Positions 8,606-18,137 of a stretch of 64,000 bases of DNA are shown here, one piece after another. The position numbers were made by a program, and so were the translations under genes. Below the pieces are notes generated by a model. It saw only the letters and a list, made by a program, of their open reading frames with translations, was not told where the DNA came from and did no database searches. Source of the stretch: Novosphingobium sp. CECT 9465. Lineage in GTDB: Bacteria > Pseudomonadota > Alphaproteobacteria > Sphingomonadales > Sphingomonadaceae. The DNA lies in assembly GCF_920987055.1 (NCBI RefSeq), contig NZ_CAKLBX010000001.1, positions 1,722,501-1,786,500 of the forward strand, written 5' to 3'. Numbering within the stretch: position 1 is the stretch's first letter; every line of letters begins with the position of its first letter.

Positions 8606-9789
8606 GCTTCAAGACACTTGACGATATTGGCGATGTGACCGGCAAGGTCGTGCTGGTTCGCGAAGACCTCAATGTGCCGATGGCTGACGGCGTGGTGACG
8701 GACGATACCCGGCTGCGCGCCACGGTGGCGACACTGAACGAACTTTCGGACAAGGGTGCCAAGGTTCTGGTGCTGGCACACTTCGGTCGTCCGAAGGGGC
8801 AGCCTTCCGAAGAATTCTCGCTGAAAAAGCTGGCAACGCCGCTTTCGGGTGTGCTGGGCCGCCCGGTCAGCTACATCGACTGGGAAGGTGACAAGGCTGC
8901 CGTCGCCGCACTGGCTCCCGGCGCCATCGCCATCCTTGAAAACACGCGCTTCTTTGGTGGTGAGGAAAAGAACGATCCTGCCGTGATCGAACGCTTCGCC
9001 AGCCTTGGCGACATCTACGTCAACGACGCCTTCTCTGCTGCACATCGCGCCCACGCCTCGACCGAAGGCCTGGCTCATGCCCTCCCGGCCTATGCAGGTC
9101 GTGCGATGGAAGCCGAACTCACCGCGTTGGAAAAGGCGCTGGGCAAGCCAGAGCATCCGGTGGCAGCGGTTGTCGGCGGGGCCAAGGTTTCGACCAAGCT
9201 CGACGTGCTCAAGCACCTTGTCGGCAAGGTCGATCACCTGATCATCGGCGGCGGGATGGCCAACACCTTCCTTGCCGCGCGCGGCGTGGCGGTCGGCAAG
9301 TCGCTGTGCGAACACGATCTGACATCGACTGCCGACGAAATTCTCGCCAATGCCGAAAAGGCCGGATGCACCGTGCATCTGCCGTATGACGTTGTGGTGT
9401 CCAAGGAGTTCGCGGCCAACCCCGCCAGCTTGCGCACCTGCAACGTGCACGAAGTTGCGGCTGACGAAATGATCCTCGATGTCGGGCCGACCGCTGTCGA
9501 GGCGCTGGGCGACGTGCTGAAGACCTGCAAGACGCTGGTATGGAACGGGCCGATGGGCGCGTTCGAAACCGAGCCTTTCGATACGGCAACCGTTGCGCTG
9601 GCGCGGACCGCGGCAGCGCTCACCAAGGAAGGCTCACTGGTTTCGGTCGCGGGCGGCGGCGATACCGTGGCGGCCCTCAACCATGCGGGCGTGGGCGGCG
9701 ATTTCTCGTATGTCTCGACTGCGGGCGGGGCCTTTCTCGAATGGATGGAAGGCAAGGAATTGCCCGGCGTCGCCGCATTGCAGCGATAA
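8602..9789 (+). CDS. pgk: Phosphoglycerate kinase
   Basis: 395 residues, normal size. It makes ATP from 1,3-bisphosphoglycerate and ADP. Substrate-binding motifs VREDLNVPM and HFGRPKG are in the N-domain. [27 protein letters not shown] and the C-terminal nucleotide-binding WNGPMGAFE and [11 protein letters not shown] are all present. The ATG at 8602 overlaps the MOSC stop. A hairpin follows at 9796-9826, separating it from the aldolase gene. Confidence 0.97.
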   Translation: MSFKTLDDIGDVTGKVVLVREDLNVPMADGVVTDDTRLRATVATLNELSDKGAKVLVLAHFGRPKGQPSEEFSLKKLATPLSGVLGRPVSYIDWEGDKAAVAALAPGAIAILENTRFFGGEEKNDPAVIERFASLGDIYVNDAFSAAHRAHASTEGLAHALPAYAGRAMEAELTALEKALGKPEHPVAAVVGGAKVSTKLDVLKHLVGKVDHLIIGGGMANTFLAARGVAVGKSLCEHDLTSTADEILANAEKAGCTVHLPYDVVVSKEFAANPASLRTCNVHEVAADEMILDVGPTAVEALGDVLKTCKTLVWNGPMGAFETEPFDTATVALARTAAALTKEGSLVSVAGGGDTVAALNHAGVGGDFSYVSTAGGAFLEWMEGKELPGVAALQR

Positions 9790-9795
9790 TTTTTC

Positions 9796-9830
9796 AAGGC
9801 GCGTGTTGCACTGCGGCACGCGCCTTATTA
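9796..9830 (+). terminator. Hairpin behind pgk
   Basis: Perfect 10-bp stem AAGGCGCGTG (9796-9805) with CACGCGCCTT (9817-9826) around an 11-nt loop. The T-tract is weak (ATTATGG), so termination may be partial. Confidence 0.6.
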
Positions 9831-9943
9831 TGGCATGCAAAGGCATTGATATGCGTCGAGTTGCGGCGCATTATTTTTGGCGCGATTGCGCATAGGTATG
9901 CGAGGCCGGTTTTCCGCGCTTCCACGAGAAACAGGACGGGCTG

Positions 9944-10849
9944 ATGAACACGACCGAAATGACCGCAAAGATGGCCTCCGGTAACGGCTTCATTGCCGCT
10001 CTCGACCAGTCGGGCGGCTCCACACCGAAGGCTCTGGCCGGATACGGCGTGACCGAAGATGCCTGGACCACCGAAGAGGAAATGTTCGGCCTGATCCATG
10101 ACATGCGCGCGCGCATCATCCGTTCGGATGTGTTCACCGGCGAAAAGGTCATCGGCGCGATCCTGTTCGAACGCACCATGGACGGCACGGTTGACGGCAA
10201 GGGCGTTCCGGCCGCGCTGATCGAAAAGGGCGTCGTTCCCTTCATCAAGATCGACAAGGGTCTGGAAGATGAAGCCAACGGCGTCCAACTGATGAAGCCG
10301 ATGCCAACGCTCGATGCGCTGCTTGAAAAGTCGAAGGCGCTTGGCGTTTATGGCACCAAGGAACGCTCGGTCATCAACTCGGCCAACCGCGAAGGCATTG
10401 CCGCCGTGGTCGCGCAGCAGTTCGAGATCGGCAAGCAGGTCCTCAGCCACGGCATGATGCCGATCATCGAACCCGAAGTGAACATCAAGAGCGAGACCCG
10501 CGCCGAATGTGACGCGATCCTGCTCGACGAGATCCTCAAGGCTCTGGATGCGCTGCCTGAAGGCACGCAGGTCATGCTCAAGCTGTCGCTGCCGATCGTG
10601 CCGTGCACTTTCGATCCGCTGGTCGCGCACCCCAAGGTGCTGCGCGTGGTTGCGCTTTCGGGCGGCTACAAGCGCCCTGAAGCCTGCGTTGAGCTGGCAA
10701 AGAACACCGGCATCATCGCCAGCTTCAGCCGCGCCCTTCTGGAAGACCTGCGCCACCAGATGACCGATGCGGAATTCGACGCCGCGCTGGGCGCTGCGAT
10801 TGACGAAATCTACACCGGCTCGACGCAGAAGACGCTCGTCGCCGCATAA
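9944..10849 (+). CDS. Fructose-bisphosphate aldolase, class I
   Basis: 301 residues. It cleaves fructose-1,6-bisphosphate to dihydroxyacetone phosphate and glyceraldehyde-3-phosphate through a Schiff-base lysine, without metal. Family features are GFIAALDQSGGSTPKAL, RMIIRSDVF-type text (RARIIRSDVF), the acidic IEPEVNI and the lysine segment MLKLSLPIVPC, with LSGGYKRPEAC late in the barrel. Class I rather than metal-dependent class II is clear. A strong terminator follows. It is the likely glycolytic/gluconeogenic aldolase paired with the pgk-gap genes upstream. Confidence 0.94.
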   Translation: MNTTEMTAKMASGNGFIAALDQSGGSTPKALAGYGVTEDAWTTEEEMFGLIHDMRARIIRSDVFTGEKVIGAILFERTMDGTVDGKGVPAALIEKGVVPFIKIDKGLEDEANGVQLMKPMPTLDALLEKSKALGVYGTKERSVINSANREGIAAVVAQQFEIGKQVLSHGMMPIIEPEVNIKSETRAECDAILLDEILKALDALPEGTQVMLKLSLPIVPCTFDPLVAHPKVLRVVALSGGYKRPEACVELAKNTGIIASFSRALLEDLRHQMTDAEFDAALGAAIDEIYTGSTQKTLVAA

Positions 10850-10878
10850 ACCACCCGTTTGAGAGGACGGCAAAGGCG

Positions 10879-10917
10879 CGCCCCGTGCCCGGCAAAAGCC
10901 GGGGCGGGGCGTTTTTC
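10879..10917 (+). terminator. Rho-independent terminator after the aldolase gene
   Basis: Long GC-rich stem: CGCCCCG (10879-10885), two-nt bulge, CCCGGC, loop AAAA, GCCGGG, then CGGGGCG with one extra G, followed by TTTTTCTT (10912-10918). Confidence 0.9.
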
Positions 10918-10953
10918 TTGCGGTGCAGGCGGCGCAGCGATAAGGCGCGGGGC

Positions 10954-11598
10954 ATGACCGACCTTGCCAGCGAACTGTATCTGATTTCCCCCCTCGCCGT
11001 TGACGGGATTTTTCCCGAACGGCTCGCCCGCGCGCTCGATGCAGGGCCGGTGGCAGCGTTCCAGTTTCGCGTAAAGGGTCTTGACGATCACGCAGCAGCA
11101 CGGCTTGCCGAACCGCTCCAGCGCATCTGCGCAGACCGCGATGTTGCCTTCATCGTCAATGATTCCGTCAGCCTGGCAAAGCGTCTTGGTGCCGATGGCG
11201 TACATCTGGGCCAGAAAGACGGCGACGTGCGAGAGGCGCGCGAACGTCTTGGTCGCGATGCGCAGATCGGCGTGACCTGTCACGACAGCCGCCACCTTGC
11301 GATGGCTGCGGGCGAAGCGGGGGCAGATTACGTGGCTTTCGGCGCGTTCTTTCCGTCCGCCACCAAGGACACGGAATTTGTGGCGGCGCTGGACTTGCTG
11401 GAATGGTGGCAAGGGATCTTCGAACTGCCATGCGTGGCGATCGGCGGGATCACGCCAGCCAATTGCGGGCCGCTGGTGCAGGCCGGGGCAGATTTCATCG
11501 CTGCAAGCAATGCAGTTTGGGGTGGGGATGAAGCCGCAGCAATCGTTGCGTTCCACGAAGCCATCCGCGCCAATCCGCGTACAAGCGACGACGGCTGA
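10954..11598 (+). CDS. thiE: Thiamine-phosphate synthase
   Basis: 214 residues from ATG 10954. It couples the thiazole phosphate and HMP-pyrophosphate moieties to thiamine phosphate. ThiE features: FQFRVKG, the strand-loop VNDSVSLAKRLGADGVHLGQ at about residues 69-88, FGAFFPSATKDTE and AIGGITPANC. It lies just after the aldolase terminator and so is probably separately transcribed. No TPP riboswitch was recognised in the short upstream gap. Its product becomes TPP, the cofactor of the transketolase encoded 4 kb upstream. Confidence 0.9.
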   Translation: MTDLASELYLISPLAVDGIFPERLARALDAGPVAAFQFRVKGLDDHAAARLAEPLQRICADRDVAFIVNDSVSLAKRLGADGVHLGQKDGDVREARERLGRDAQIGVTCHDSRHLAMAAGEAGADYVAFGAFFPSATKDTEFVAALDLLEWWQGIFELPCVAIGGITPANCGPLVQAGADFIAASNAVWGGDEAAAIVAFHEAIRANPRTSDDG

Positions 11599-11654
11599 AG
11601 GGAACTGTCGGAGCAGGCGGAGCGTTCAGGCCGCACAGCTTTCCGGGAGTCCAG

Positions 11655-12773
11655 ATGTTTCGCCATGCCACAGTAGCCGCTCTCGCCCTCGTTTCCCTTG
11701 CCGCCTGCCAGTCCGAACAGCCCCAACCCGCTGCATCCGAAAAGGCGTCTTCAGCGGTTATCGACCCCATGGCGTCACGCGATCCAGCCCCTGGCGAACC
11801 CGGCGAAAAGGAGGATGTCGCGCGCCCGGTGATGCAGGCACAAGTCGTGCTGGAACGGCTCGGCTTTGCCCCCGGCGTGATCGACGGCAAGGAAGGACTC
11901 TCGACGCGTAACGCGCTGGAGGGATATCAGCAGGCGAATGGTCTGCCGGTAACGGGCAAGTTCGACCCTGCCACGATGACGTCGCTTGGCCGATGGTCGA
12001 ACATTCCGGCGACCCGCGTGGTCACGATCCCGGAAGACTTTGCGCGCGGACCATTCGCGCCACTGCCGAAGGACCCTGCGGCGCAGGCGAAGCTGCCAAC
12101 GCTTGGCTATGCGTCGTTTGAGGAAAAGCTGGCGGAGCGCTTCCACACCACGCCTGAGGTGCTGCGGGCGCTCAACGCCGCCGCCGCACCCCAGCCCACA
12201 GGCGCTTCGCAGGCCGCAGAACCTTCGCCAGCAATCTATGCTGCGGGCCAGAAGTTGCGTGTGCCCAATGTGGGCGCGGATTCATTCGATGCCGCGACCG
12301 TCGAGAACAAGGAATGGGCGGCCACATTGGTAAGCCTTGGCGTCGGCACGTCACAGCCCAAGGCGACGCGCATCGTCGTAAGCAAGCGCGCCGGGACATT
12401 AAAGGTCTTTGACGAGGCCGATAAACTGGTCGCTCTGTTTACGGTCACGACCGGGTCGGCCAAGGACCCGCTGCCGCTGGGCGACTGGAAGATCAACGGC
12501 AAGTCCTACAATCCGCAGTTCAGCTATGACGCCAGCCTGTTTTGGGATGTGCCCGACAGCAAGGGCGAGCACCTGTTGCCGCCGGGGCCGAACGGGCCGG
12601 TGGGTGTCGTGTGGATCGACTTGTCCAAGGAGCATTACGGCATTCATGGCACGCCCGAACCCCAGACCATCGGTCGTGCCGAAAGCCACGGGTGTGTTCG
12701 CCTGACCAACTGGGATGCGGCGCGCCTTGCGCAAATGGTCAGCGGTTCCACCAAGGTTTCGTTTGTAAGCTGA
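11655..12773 (+). CDS. L,D-transpeptidase lipoprotein with peptidoglycan-binding domain
   Basis: 372 residues. A lipoprotein signal peptide ends in the lipobox LAAC with Cys18. It is followed by a low-complexity segment, a PG_binding_1 helical domain (about 55-110: QVVLERLGFAPGVIDGKEG) and a C-terminal YkuD catalytic domain (about 240-370). The catalytic motif HGTPEP...SHGCVRLTNWD holds the nucleophilic Cys and conserved His. Such enzymes make 3-3 crosslinks or attach proteins in peptidoglycan. It is predicted to sit in the periplasm on a membrane anchor. The OPT transporter gene follows 64 bp later on the same strand. Confidence 0.93.
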   Translation: MFRHATVAALALVSLAACQSEQPQPAASEKASSAVIDPMASRDPAPGEPGEKEDVARPVMQAQVVLERLGFAPGVIDGKEGLSTRNALEGYQQANGLPVTGKFDPATMTSLGRWSNIPATRVVTIPEDFARGPFAPLPKDPAAQAKLPTLGYASFEEKLAERFHTTPEVLRALNAAAAPQPTGASQAAEPSPAIYAAGQKLRVPNVGADSFDAATVENKEWAATLVSLGVGTSQPKATRIVVSKRAGTLKVFDEADKLVALFTVTTGSAKDPLPLGDWKINGKSYNPQFSYDASLFWDVPDSKGEHLLPPGPNGPVGVVWIDLSKEHYGIHGTPEPQTIGRAESHGCVRLTNWDAARLAQMVSGSTKVSFVS

Positions 12774-12837
12774 TCGCGCTTCCCTCCATCGCCGTGCCGT
12801 GCAAGACAAGGCGCCTGTTGCATCGGATGGAGCGCGC

Positions 12838-14781
12838 ATGACGGGACTGGCCGCGAGAGAATTGACCCTTCGCGGCATCGTGCTGGGGGCGGTCCTCACC
12901 GTCGTATTCACCGCCGCGAATGTTTATCTGGGGCTTCGCATCGGTCTGACTTTTGCAACGTCCATTCCGGCGGCGGTCATATCGATGGCAGTGCTGCGGG
13001 GATTTTCCGGGACAACGATCCAGGAAAACAACATCGTCCAGACCATTGCCAGCTCGGCGGGGACGCTTTCGGCCATCGTCTTCGTGCTGCCAGGTCTGGT
13101 CATGGTCGGGTGGTGGGCCGATTTTCCATACTGGGAATCGGTCGCCGTCATCGCGGTCGGCGGCGTTCTGGGCGTGATGTATTCCGTGCCGTTGCGGCGC
13201 GCGCTGGTGACAGGCTCGGATTTGCCATATCCTGAAGGTGTCGCCGCTGCCGAAGTGCTGAAGGTTGGCGCGGGCGTTGGCGGTGCTGAAGAAAACCGCA
13301 AGGGTCTTGCCGCTGTCACCGCTGGGGGCCTGCTGGCTGCTCTCTATCCCCTGCTCGCCAAGATGAAGCTGGCGGTCGAGGAAGTGGGCGGCGTGTTCAA
13401 GGTGGGCACCGGCGGATCGATGCTGTTCGGCGGCCTTTCGCTGGCGCTGGTCGGGGTCGGGCACCTTGTCGGCATCGCCGTGGGCATCGCCATGCTGACC
13501 GGTATTGCGATCAGTTTCGGGCTGTTGTTGCCGCAATTCACGGCGGGGGGTCCTCCTGCGGGCACTGAACTCGCCGATTTCGTGGGCACCGTTTTCCGCC
13601 AGAAGATCCGCTTTGTCGGCGCCGGCACCATCGGTGTTGCCGCGATCTGGACGCTGCTGCGCGTGATCGGTCCGATTGTGCGCGGCATTGCGGGGGCGCT
13701 TGCCGCAAACACGGCGCGCAAGGGCGCCGGACTGGATAGCCTCGCCCTTACCGAACGCGACATTCCGATCGGCATTGTGGGCGCTACAATTCTCCTGTCG
13801 ATGATCCCGATTGCCTTGCTGCTGGCCGATTTTGCCGTCGGTGGGCCGGTGGCGGGCGCACTGGGCCTGACACTTGTTGCTTCGGTCATTTACGTGCTGG
13901 TGGCCGGGGTGATCATTGCATCGGTCTGCGGTTACATGGCAGGCCTGATCGGCGCGTCGAACAGCCCGATTTCAGGCGTCGGCATTCTGGCAGCGCTCGG
14001 CATTTCGCTTTTGCTGCTTGGCCTGTTCGGACAGGGTGGCAGTGAGGCGGACACCAAAGCGCTGGTCGCTTTCGCCCTGTTCGTCACCGCCATCGTGTTC
14101 GGCGTGGCGACGATTTCGAACGACAATCTGCAGGATCTGAAGACCGGCCAGCTTGTCGGCGCCACGCCATGGCGTCAGCAAGTGGCGCTGGTGCTGGGCG
14201 TACTGTTCGGGGCGCTGGTGATTCCGCCGATCCTCGATCTGCTCAATTCCACATTCGGCTTTCAGGGCGCGCCAGGCGCGGGTGAGAATGCCTTGTCGGC
14301 ACCACAGGCAGCGCTGATCTCGGCCATTGCGCAAGGCGTTCTGGGGGGCAGCCTTGACTGGAATCTGGTCGGGCTTGGTGCAGCCATCGGCGTGGGCGTC
14401 ATCAGTGTCGATGAACTGCTCAAGCGTTCCGGGCGCAGCCTTCCGCCGCTCGCCGTCGGCATGGGCATGTACCTGCCAACGCAAGTGACCATGCTGGTGA
14501 TCGTGGGCGCCGTGCTCGGCCATATCTACAATCGCTGGGCGGCACGTCAGTCCGCACCGGATTTTGCCGAACGCATGGGGGTACTAACCGCAACTGGACT
14601 TATCGTTGGGGACAGCCTGTTCAATATCGCCTACGCCGCCATCGTGGCAGCAACGGACAATCCCGATGCGCTGGCTGTGGTCGAGGATTTCCCCTTCAGC
14701 CTGCCGCTGGGTGTCGCGATTTTTGCAGCGATCCTGATTTACGCCTATTGGCGGATGCGGCGTGATGCCAGGTCGGCTTAA
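12838..14781 (+). CDS. OPT family oligopeptide transporter
   Basis: 647 residues, very hydrophobic, with about 15 predicted membrane spans. The start ATG 12838 follows GGA at a normal distance. OPT features include LTLRGIVLGAVLTVVFTAAN at the N-terminus, GTTIQENNIVQTIASSAG and DLPYPEGVAAAEVLK. The family takes up small peptides or metal-chelator conjugates by proton symport. The substrate cannot be read from the sequence. The gene ends in a 4-bp overlap with the convergent gene at 14778. Confidence 0.93.
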   Translation: MTGLAARELTLRGIVLGAVLTVVFTAANVYLGLRIGLTFATSIPAAVISMAVLRGFSGTTIQENNIVQTIASSAGTLSAIVFVLPGLVMVGWWADFPYWESVAVIAVGGVLGVMYSVPLRRALVTGSDLPYPEGVAAAEVLKVGAGVGGAEENRKGLAAVTAGGLLAALYPLLAKMKLAVEEVGGVFKVGTGGSMLFGGLSLALVGVGHLVGIAVGIAMLTGIAISFGLLLPQFTAGGPPAGTELADFVGTVFRQKIRFVGAGTIGVAAIWTLLRVIGPIVRGIAGALAANTARKGAGLDSLALTERDIPIGIVGATILLSMIPIALLLADFAVGGPVAGALGLTLVASVIYVLVAGVIIASVCGYMAGLIGASNSPISGVGILAALGISLLLLGLFGQGGSEADTKALVAFALFVTAIVFGVATISNDNLQDLKTGQLVGATPWRQQVALVLGVLFGALVIPPILDLLNSTFGFQGAPGAGENALSAPQAALISAIAQGVLGGSLDWNLVGLGAAIGVGVISVDELLKRSGRSLPPLAVGMGMYLPTQVTMLVIVGAVLGHIYNRWAARQSAPDFAERMGVLTATGLIVGDSLFNIAYAAIVAATDNPDALAVVEDFPFSLPLGVAIFAAILIYAYWRMRRDARSA

Positions 14782-15155
14782 CCCGGCGTTGCGATATTGA
14801 TGGGGCTGGCGTGAACGCAGCGAATGGCTGGTGCCTCGTCATCGCGGCCCTGCTCGCGCATGATTTCCTCACCATCCATGACAAAGCGCCGCCCCGAAAA
14901 CGAACCGCTGGTCAACATGAGTTCGCCAGCAAGGCGAAGATACGAACCACGTGTGCCATCGGGCGCGATATAGCTTGAATCGGGCACTGTGCGGAAGCTG
15001 AGTTCAGGCTTTGCTATGGGCATGACCGTGGCGTCGCCTGGAACTTCGCAAGTCCAGTTTCCCAGTTGAAGCGTTGTCAGCTTGCCGCCGGGAACGGCGC
15101 TTGCAGACGTCGCCACGGTCAGCAGCGCAAGCGCGGGGAGGGTCATCCGTTTCAT
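14778..15155 (-). CDS. Small secreted hypothetical protein
   Basis: 125 residues with a signal peptide (MKRMTLPALALLTVATSASA, predicted cleavage about residue 20). The mature protein has two cysteines (NWTCEVP and AIRCVH) that could form a disulfide, and beta-rich character. No family was recognised. It is convergent with the OPT gene, overlapping by 4 bp, and divergent from efp across about 90 bp that must contain both promoters. Confidence 0.65.
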   Translation of the reverse strand: MKRMTLPALALLTVATSASAVPGGKLTTLQLGNWTCEVPGDATVMPIAKPELSFRTVPDSSYIAPDGTRGSYLRLAGELMLTSGSFSGRRFVMDGEEIMREQGRDDEAPAIRCVHASPINIATPG

Positions 15156-15248
15156 GGAAAATGCGCTAGCATGCGACGCCCGCTTGAAGCAACGGCCACG
15201 AGCGGCTAAGGGCCGCGCTTCCCTTACTTAGGCAAGGCTCTTTCCATC

Positions 15249-15812
15249 ATGAAGATCAGCGGCGTGGACATCCGTCCGGGCAATATCCTGGAATACGAAA
15301 AGGGCATCTGGAAAGTTGCCAAGACGCAGCACACCCAGCCCGGCAAGGGCGGTGCGTTCATGCAGGTCGAGATGAAGAACCTCATCGACGGCCGCAAGAC
15401 GAACGTCCGCTTTCGTAGCCAGGACACGGTCGAGCGCGTCCGTCTCGACACCAAGGACTTCCAGTTCCTTTATGCCGAGGGCGACGACCTGGTGTTCATG
15501 GACGTGGAAAACTACGACCAGATCACGCTGCCTTCCGATCTTCTCGGCGATGCCGCAGCATTCCTGCAGGACGGCATGACCGTACTGCTCGAAATGTATG
15601 ACGAGCGCCCGATTTCGGTACAGTTGCCCGATCAGGTCGAAGCCACCATCGTCGAAGCCGATGCCGTGGTGAAGGGCCAGACCGCTTCTTCGTCGTACAA
15701 GCCCGCGATCCTCGACAATGGCGTGCGTGTGATGGTTCCGCCGCATATCGGCAGTGGCACCCGCATCATCGTCGACGTTTACGAACGCTCCTACGTCGGC
15801 AAGGTGGGCTGA
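15249..15812 (+). CDS. efp: Translation elongation factor P
   Basis: 187 residues, the usual EF-P length. EF-P relieves ribosome stalling at proline runs. All three beta-barrel domains are visible, with the family text [34 protein letters not shown], and C-terminal [21 protein letters not shown]. The tip carries Lys in PGKGG, the residue modified in some bacteria; no epmA/epmB genes are in the window. suhB begins 5 bp after the stop. Confidence 0.97.
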   Translation: MKISGVDIRPGNILEYEKGIWKVAKTQHTQPGKGGAFMQVEMKNLIDGRKTNVRFRSQDTVERVRLDTKDFQFLYAEGDDLVFMDVENYDQITLPSDLLGDAAAFLQDGMTVLLEMYDERPISVQLPDQVEATIVEADAVVKGQTASSSYKPAILDNGVRVMVPPHIGSGTRIIVDVYERSYVGKVG

Positions 15813-15816
15813 TTAG

Positions 15817-16641
15817 ATGGCTGCTATTACTGGCCTCATCCGGGTGATGGAGCGCGCCGCGCGGAAGGCTGGCCAACGCCTGCGCCGCGATTTTGGCGAA
15901 GTCGAACACCTTCAGGTCAGCAAGAAAGGCCCCGCTGACTTCGTGTCGAAGGCCGATCAGATGGCCGAGCGCATCTTGTGGGACGAACTGCGCGAGGCAC
16001 GTCCGGGCTGGGGCTTCCTGATGGAAGAAGGCGGCGAGATTCCGGGTGACGACGGCAAGCCGCGCTTCATCATCGATCCGCTCGACGGCACCAGCAACTT
16101 CCTTCACGGCATCCCCCACTTTGCGATTTCCATCGCGGTGCAGGAACCGACTCTGGACGGCAGGGGCTGGGGCGAAGTCACCGCCGGCATCGTCTACCAG
16201 CCGGTCACCGATGAAAGCTTCTGGGCGGAGAAAAGCCGGGGCGCGTGGTTGCAGGACCGCCGCCTGCGGGTTTCGGCGCGCCGCTATCTCGATGAAGCGC
16301 TGATCGCCACCGGCATCCCGTTTGCCGGGCGCGGTGATATCAACGAATGGGTGCGGATCTACGCCGAACTCGGTCCCCGGATCGCGGGCATCCGCCGCAA
16401 CGGTGCGGCGTCGCTCGATCTCGCGTGGGTGGCAGCGGGCCGTTATGATGGCTATTGGGAAAGCAGCCTGCAGCCGTGGGACAGCGCCGCCGGATGCCTG
16501 CTCGTGCGCGAAGCCGGCGGTTTCGTGTCCGATTACAAGGGCCGGTCGCTGCCCATCTGCGACGAAACGATCCTTGCCGGCAATGACGCGCTCCATTCAA
16601 AGCTGCACAAGCTTTTGGCAGGATCGCTTCGCAACACTTGA
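15817..16641 (+). CDS. suhB: Inositol monophosphatase family protein (SuhB-like)
   Basis: 274 residues. Metal-binding motifs of the IMPase/FBPase fold are intact: MEEGGEI with the catalytic Glu, IDPLDGTSNFLHGIP, and C-terminal WDSAAGCLLVREAGG. It hydrolyses inositol-1-phosphate in vitro; in E. coli SuhB also acts in rRNA transcription. It lies 5 bp after efp and is probably co-transcribed, followed by a hairpin and a tRNA-Leu. Confidence 0.92.
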   Translation: MAAITGLIRVMERAARKAGQRLRRDFGEVEHLQVSKKGPADFVSKADQMAERILWDELREARPGWGFLMEEGGEIPGDDGKPRFIIDPLDGTSNFLHGIPHFAISIAVQEPTLDGRGWGEVTAGIVYQPVTDESFWAEKSRGAWLQDRRLRVSARRYLDEALIATGIPFAGRGDINEWVRIYAELGPRIAGIRRNGAASLDLAWVAAGRYDGYWESSLQPWDSAAGCLLVREAGGFVSDYKGRSLPICDETILAGNDALHSKLHKLLAGSLRNT

Positions 16642-16646
16642 CGTGT

Positions 16647-16680
16647 CGTCAGGGGGCTGGCTAAGGCCCGTCCCCTGACG
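16647..16680 (+). terminator. Hairpin between suhB and tRNA-Leu
   Basis: Inverted repeat CGTCAGGGG (16647-16655) with CCCCTGACG (16672-16680), 16-nt loop, ending 8 bp before the tRNA. No T-run follows, so it may act as a processing or weak termination site. Confidence 0.45.
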
Positions 16681-16687
16681 ATCCCGT

Positions 16688-16771
16688 GCCCCTGTGGCGG
16701 AATGGTAGACGCGAACGACTCAAAATCGTTTGTAGAAATACGTGCCCGTTCGAGTCGGGCCAGGGGCACCA
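16688..16771 (+). tRNA. tRNA-Leu (CAA)
   Basis: 84 nt including encoded CCA. Acceptor GCCCCTG/CAGGGGC, anticodon stem AACGA/TCGTT with loop CTCAAAA (anticodon CAA), a long variable arm typical of leucine tRNA, and T-arm GCCCG/CGGGC with loop TTCGAGT. Confidence 0.97.
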
Positions 16772-16820
16772 TCCGCATAAAGCAGTTGTCTGTTCCGCCG
16801 CCGCCGGTAGCGTGCGCGCC

Positions 16821-18137
16821 ATGAAGACCTTGCTTGCTGCCGCATCGGCCATCGCGCTTTCCGCAACACCCGCCAGCGCAGATCCATTGCGCGAGGCGAT
16901 TGTGCGCGATTTGCCGGGCCTGATGGAAATTTACCGCGAATTCCACGCAAACCCGGAACTGAGCTTTCAGGAAATGCGCTCGGCCGGAAAGCTGGCGGAT
17001 GAGGCGCGCAAGGCTGGATTCGAAGTGACCGAAAAGGTGGGGCAGACTGGCGTTGTGGCCATACTGCGCAACGGTTCAGGGCCTGTTGTCCTGATTCGCG
17101 CCGATATGGATGGCTTGCCGGTCATCGAGCAGACTGGCCTTGCCTTTGCTTCGAAGGTGCGCGGCACCTCCACCGCCGGGGTTGAAAGCGGCGTCATGCA
17201 CGCCTGCGGCCATGATACCCACATGACGGCGTGGATCGAAGTGGCCCGGTTGATGGCCGCCAATCGCAAGGCATGGTCCGGCACCCTGGTAATGATCGGC
17301 CAGCCCGCAGAAGAAGTGGGGCTGGGCGCAAGGGCGATGCTTGCCGATGGTCTCTACACGCGTTTCCCCAAGCCGAAATACACTCTTGCCTTTCACGATA
17401 CCGGCGATCTGGCATCGGGTGTGATCGGCACTGTGCCGGGTTTTGCGCTGGCAAATGTCGATAGCGTGGACCTGACCGTGCCGGGCTTGGGCGGGCATGG
17501 CGCCTATCCGCACACCACGAAAGACCCGATCGTTCTGGCAAGCGCCATCGTCACCCGGTTGCAGACGCTGGTGAGCCGTGAGACCAGCCCGTTCGAACCT
17601 TCGGTGGTAACTGTGGGCAGCTTTCATGCCGGAGCCAAGCACAACATCATCCCCGATGAAGCACACTTGCAGCTGACCGTGCGCAGCTATGGCGACGCGC
17701 AGCGGCAGCGTCTGCTCGATGGCATTGCGCGGATCGCCAAGGGCGAGGCGATGGCCGCAGGAATGCCCGACGACCGCATGCCCGGCGTGGTCGTGCGCGA
17801 ACCACATACCCGCGCGACATGGAATACACCGGACTTCACCCGGAAGATTCATGCGATCCTGTCCGCAAGGCTGGGGCAGGACCGCGTCGTCGAAACAACG
17901 CCTACGATGGCCGGGGAAGACTTCGGGGAATTTGGCCGGGCGGACAGCGACAATATCGAAACGACGATCCTGTGGGTGGGCGGACGACGCGCCGACGATC
18001 TGGAAAGGGCGCGCAGGGACGGCCGCCCGCTACCGTCGCTTCACAGTCCGTTCTTCGCGCCTGAGGCCGACAAGGTCATTGCGGCAGGTGCCGAAGCGCT
18101 GGTTGTTTCTGCGATGGCGCTCATGCCGAAAGGCTAG
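16821..18137 (+). CDS. M20 family metallo-amidohydrolase, secreted
   Basis: 438 residues from ATG 16821, with a signal peptide (MKTLLAAASAIALSATPASA). This is a di-zinc peptidase/amidase of the M20D type, the IAA-amino-acid hydrolase or hippurate hydrolase group. Metal and catalytic residues: DMDGLPV, HACGHDTHM, the general base in GQPAEEVGLGA, a dimerisation segment GHGAYPHTTKDP, and GEDFGEFGR. The natural substrate, an N-acyl amino acid or peptide, cannot be told from sequence. Its stop overlaps by 4 bp the end of the convergent gene at 18134. Confidence 0.92.
   Translation: MKTLLAAASAIALSATPASADPLREAIVRDLPGLMEIYREFHANPELSFQEMRSAGKLADEARKAGFEVTEKVGQTGVVAILRNGSGPVVLIRADMDGLPVIEQTGLAFASKVRGTSTAGVESGVMHACGHDTHMTAWIEVARLMAANRKAWSGTLVMIGQPAEEVGLGARAMLADGLYTRFPKPKYTLAFHDTGDLASGVIGTVPGFALANVDSVDLTVPGLGGHGAYPHTTKDPIVLASAIVTRLQTLVSRETSPFEPSVVTVGSFHAGAKHNIIPDEAHLQLTVRSYGDAQRQRLLDGIARIAKGEAMAAGMPDDRMPGVVVREPHTRATWNTPDFTRKIHAILSARLGQDRVVETTPTMAGEDFGEFGRADSDNIETTILWVGGRRADDLERARRDGRPLPSLHSPFFAPEADKVIAAGAEALVVSAMALMPKG

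Noticed and set aside
10850..10953. TPP riboswitch upstream of thiE
   Set aside because: The gap is occupied by the aldolase terminator and only about 40 bp remain. I see none of the conserved THI-element sequence.
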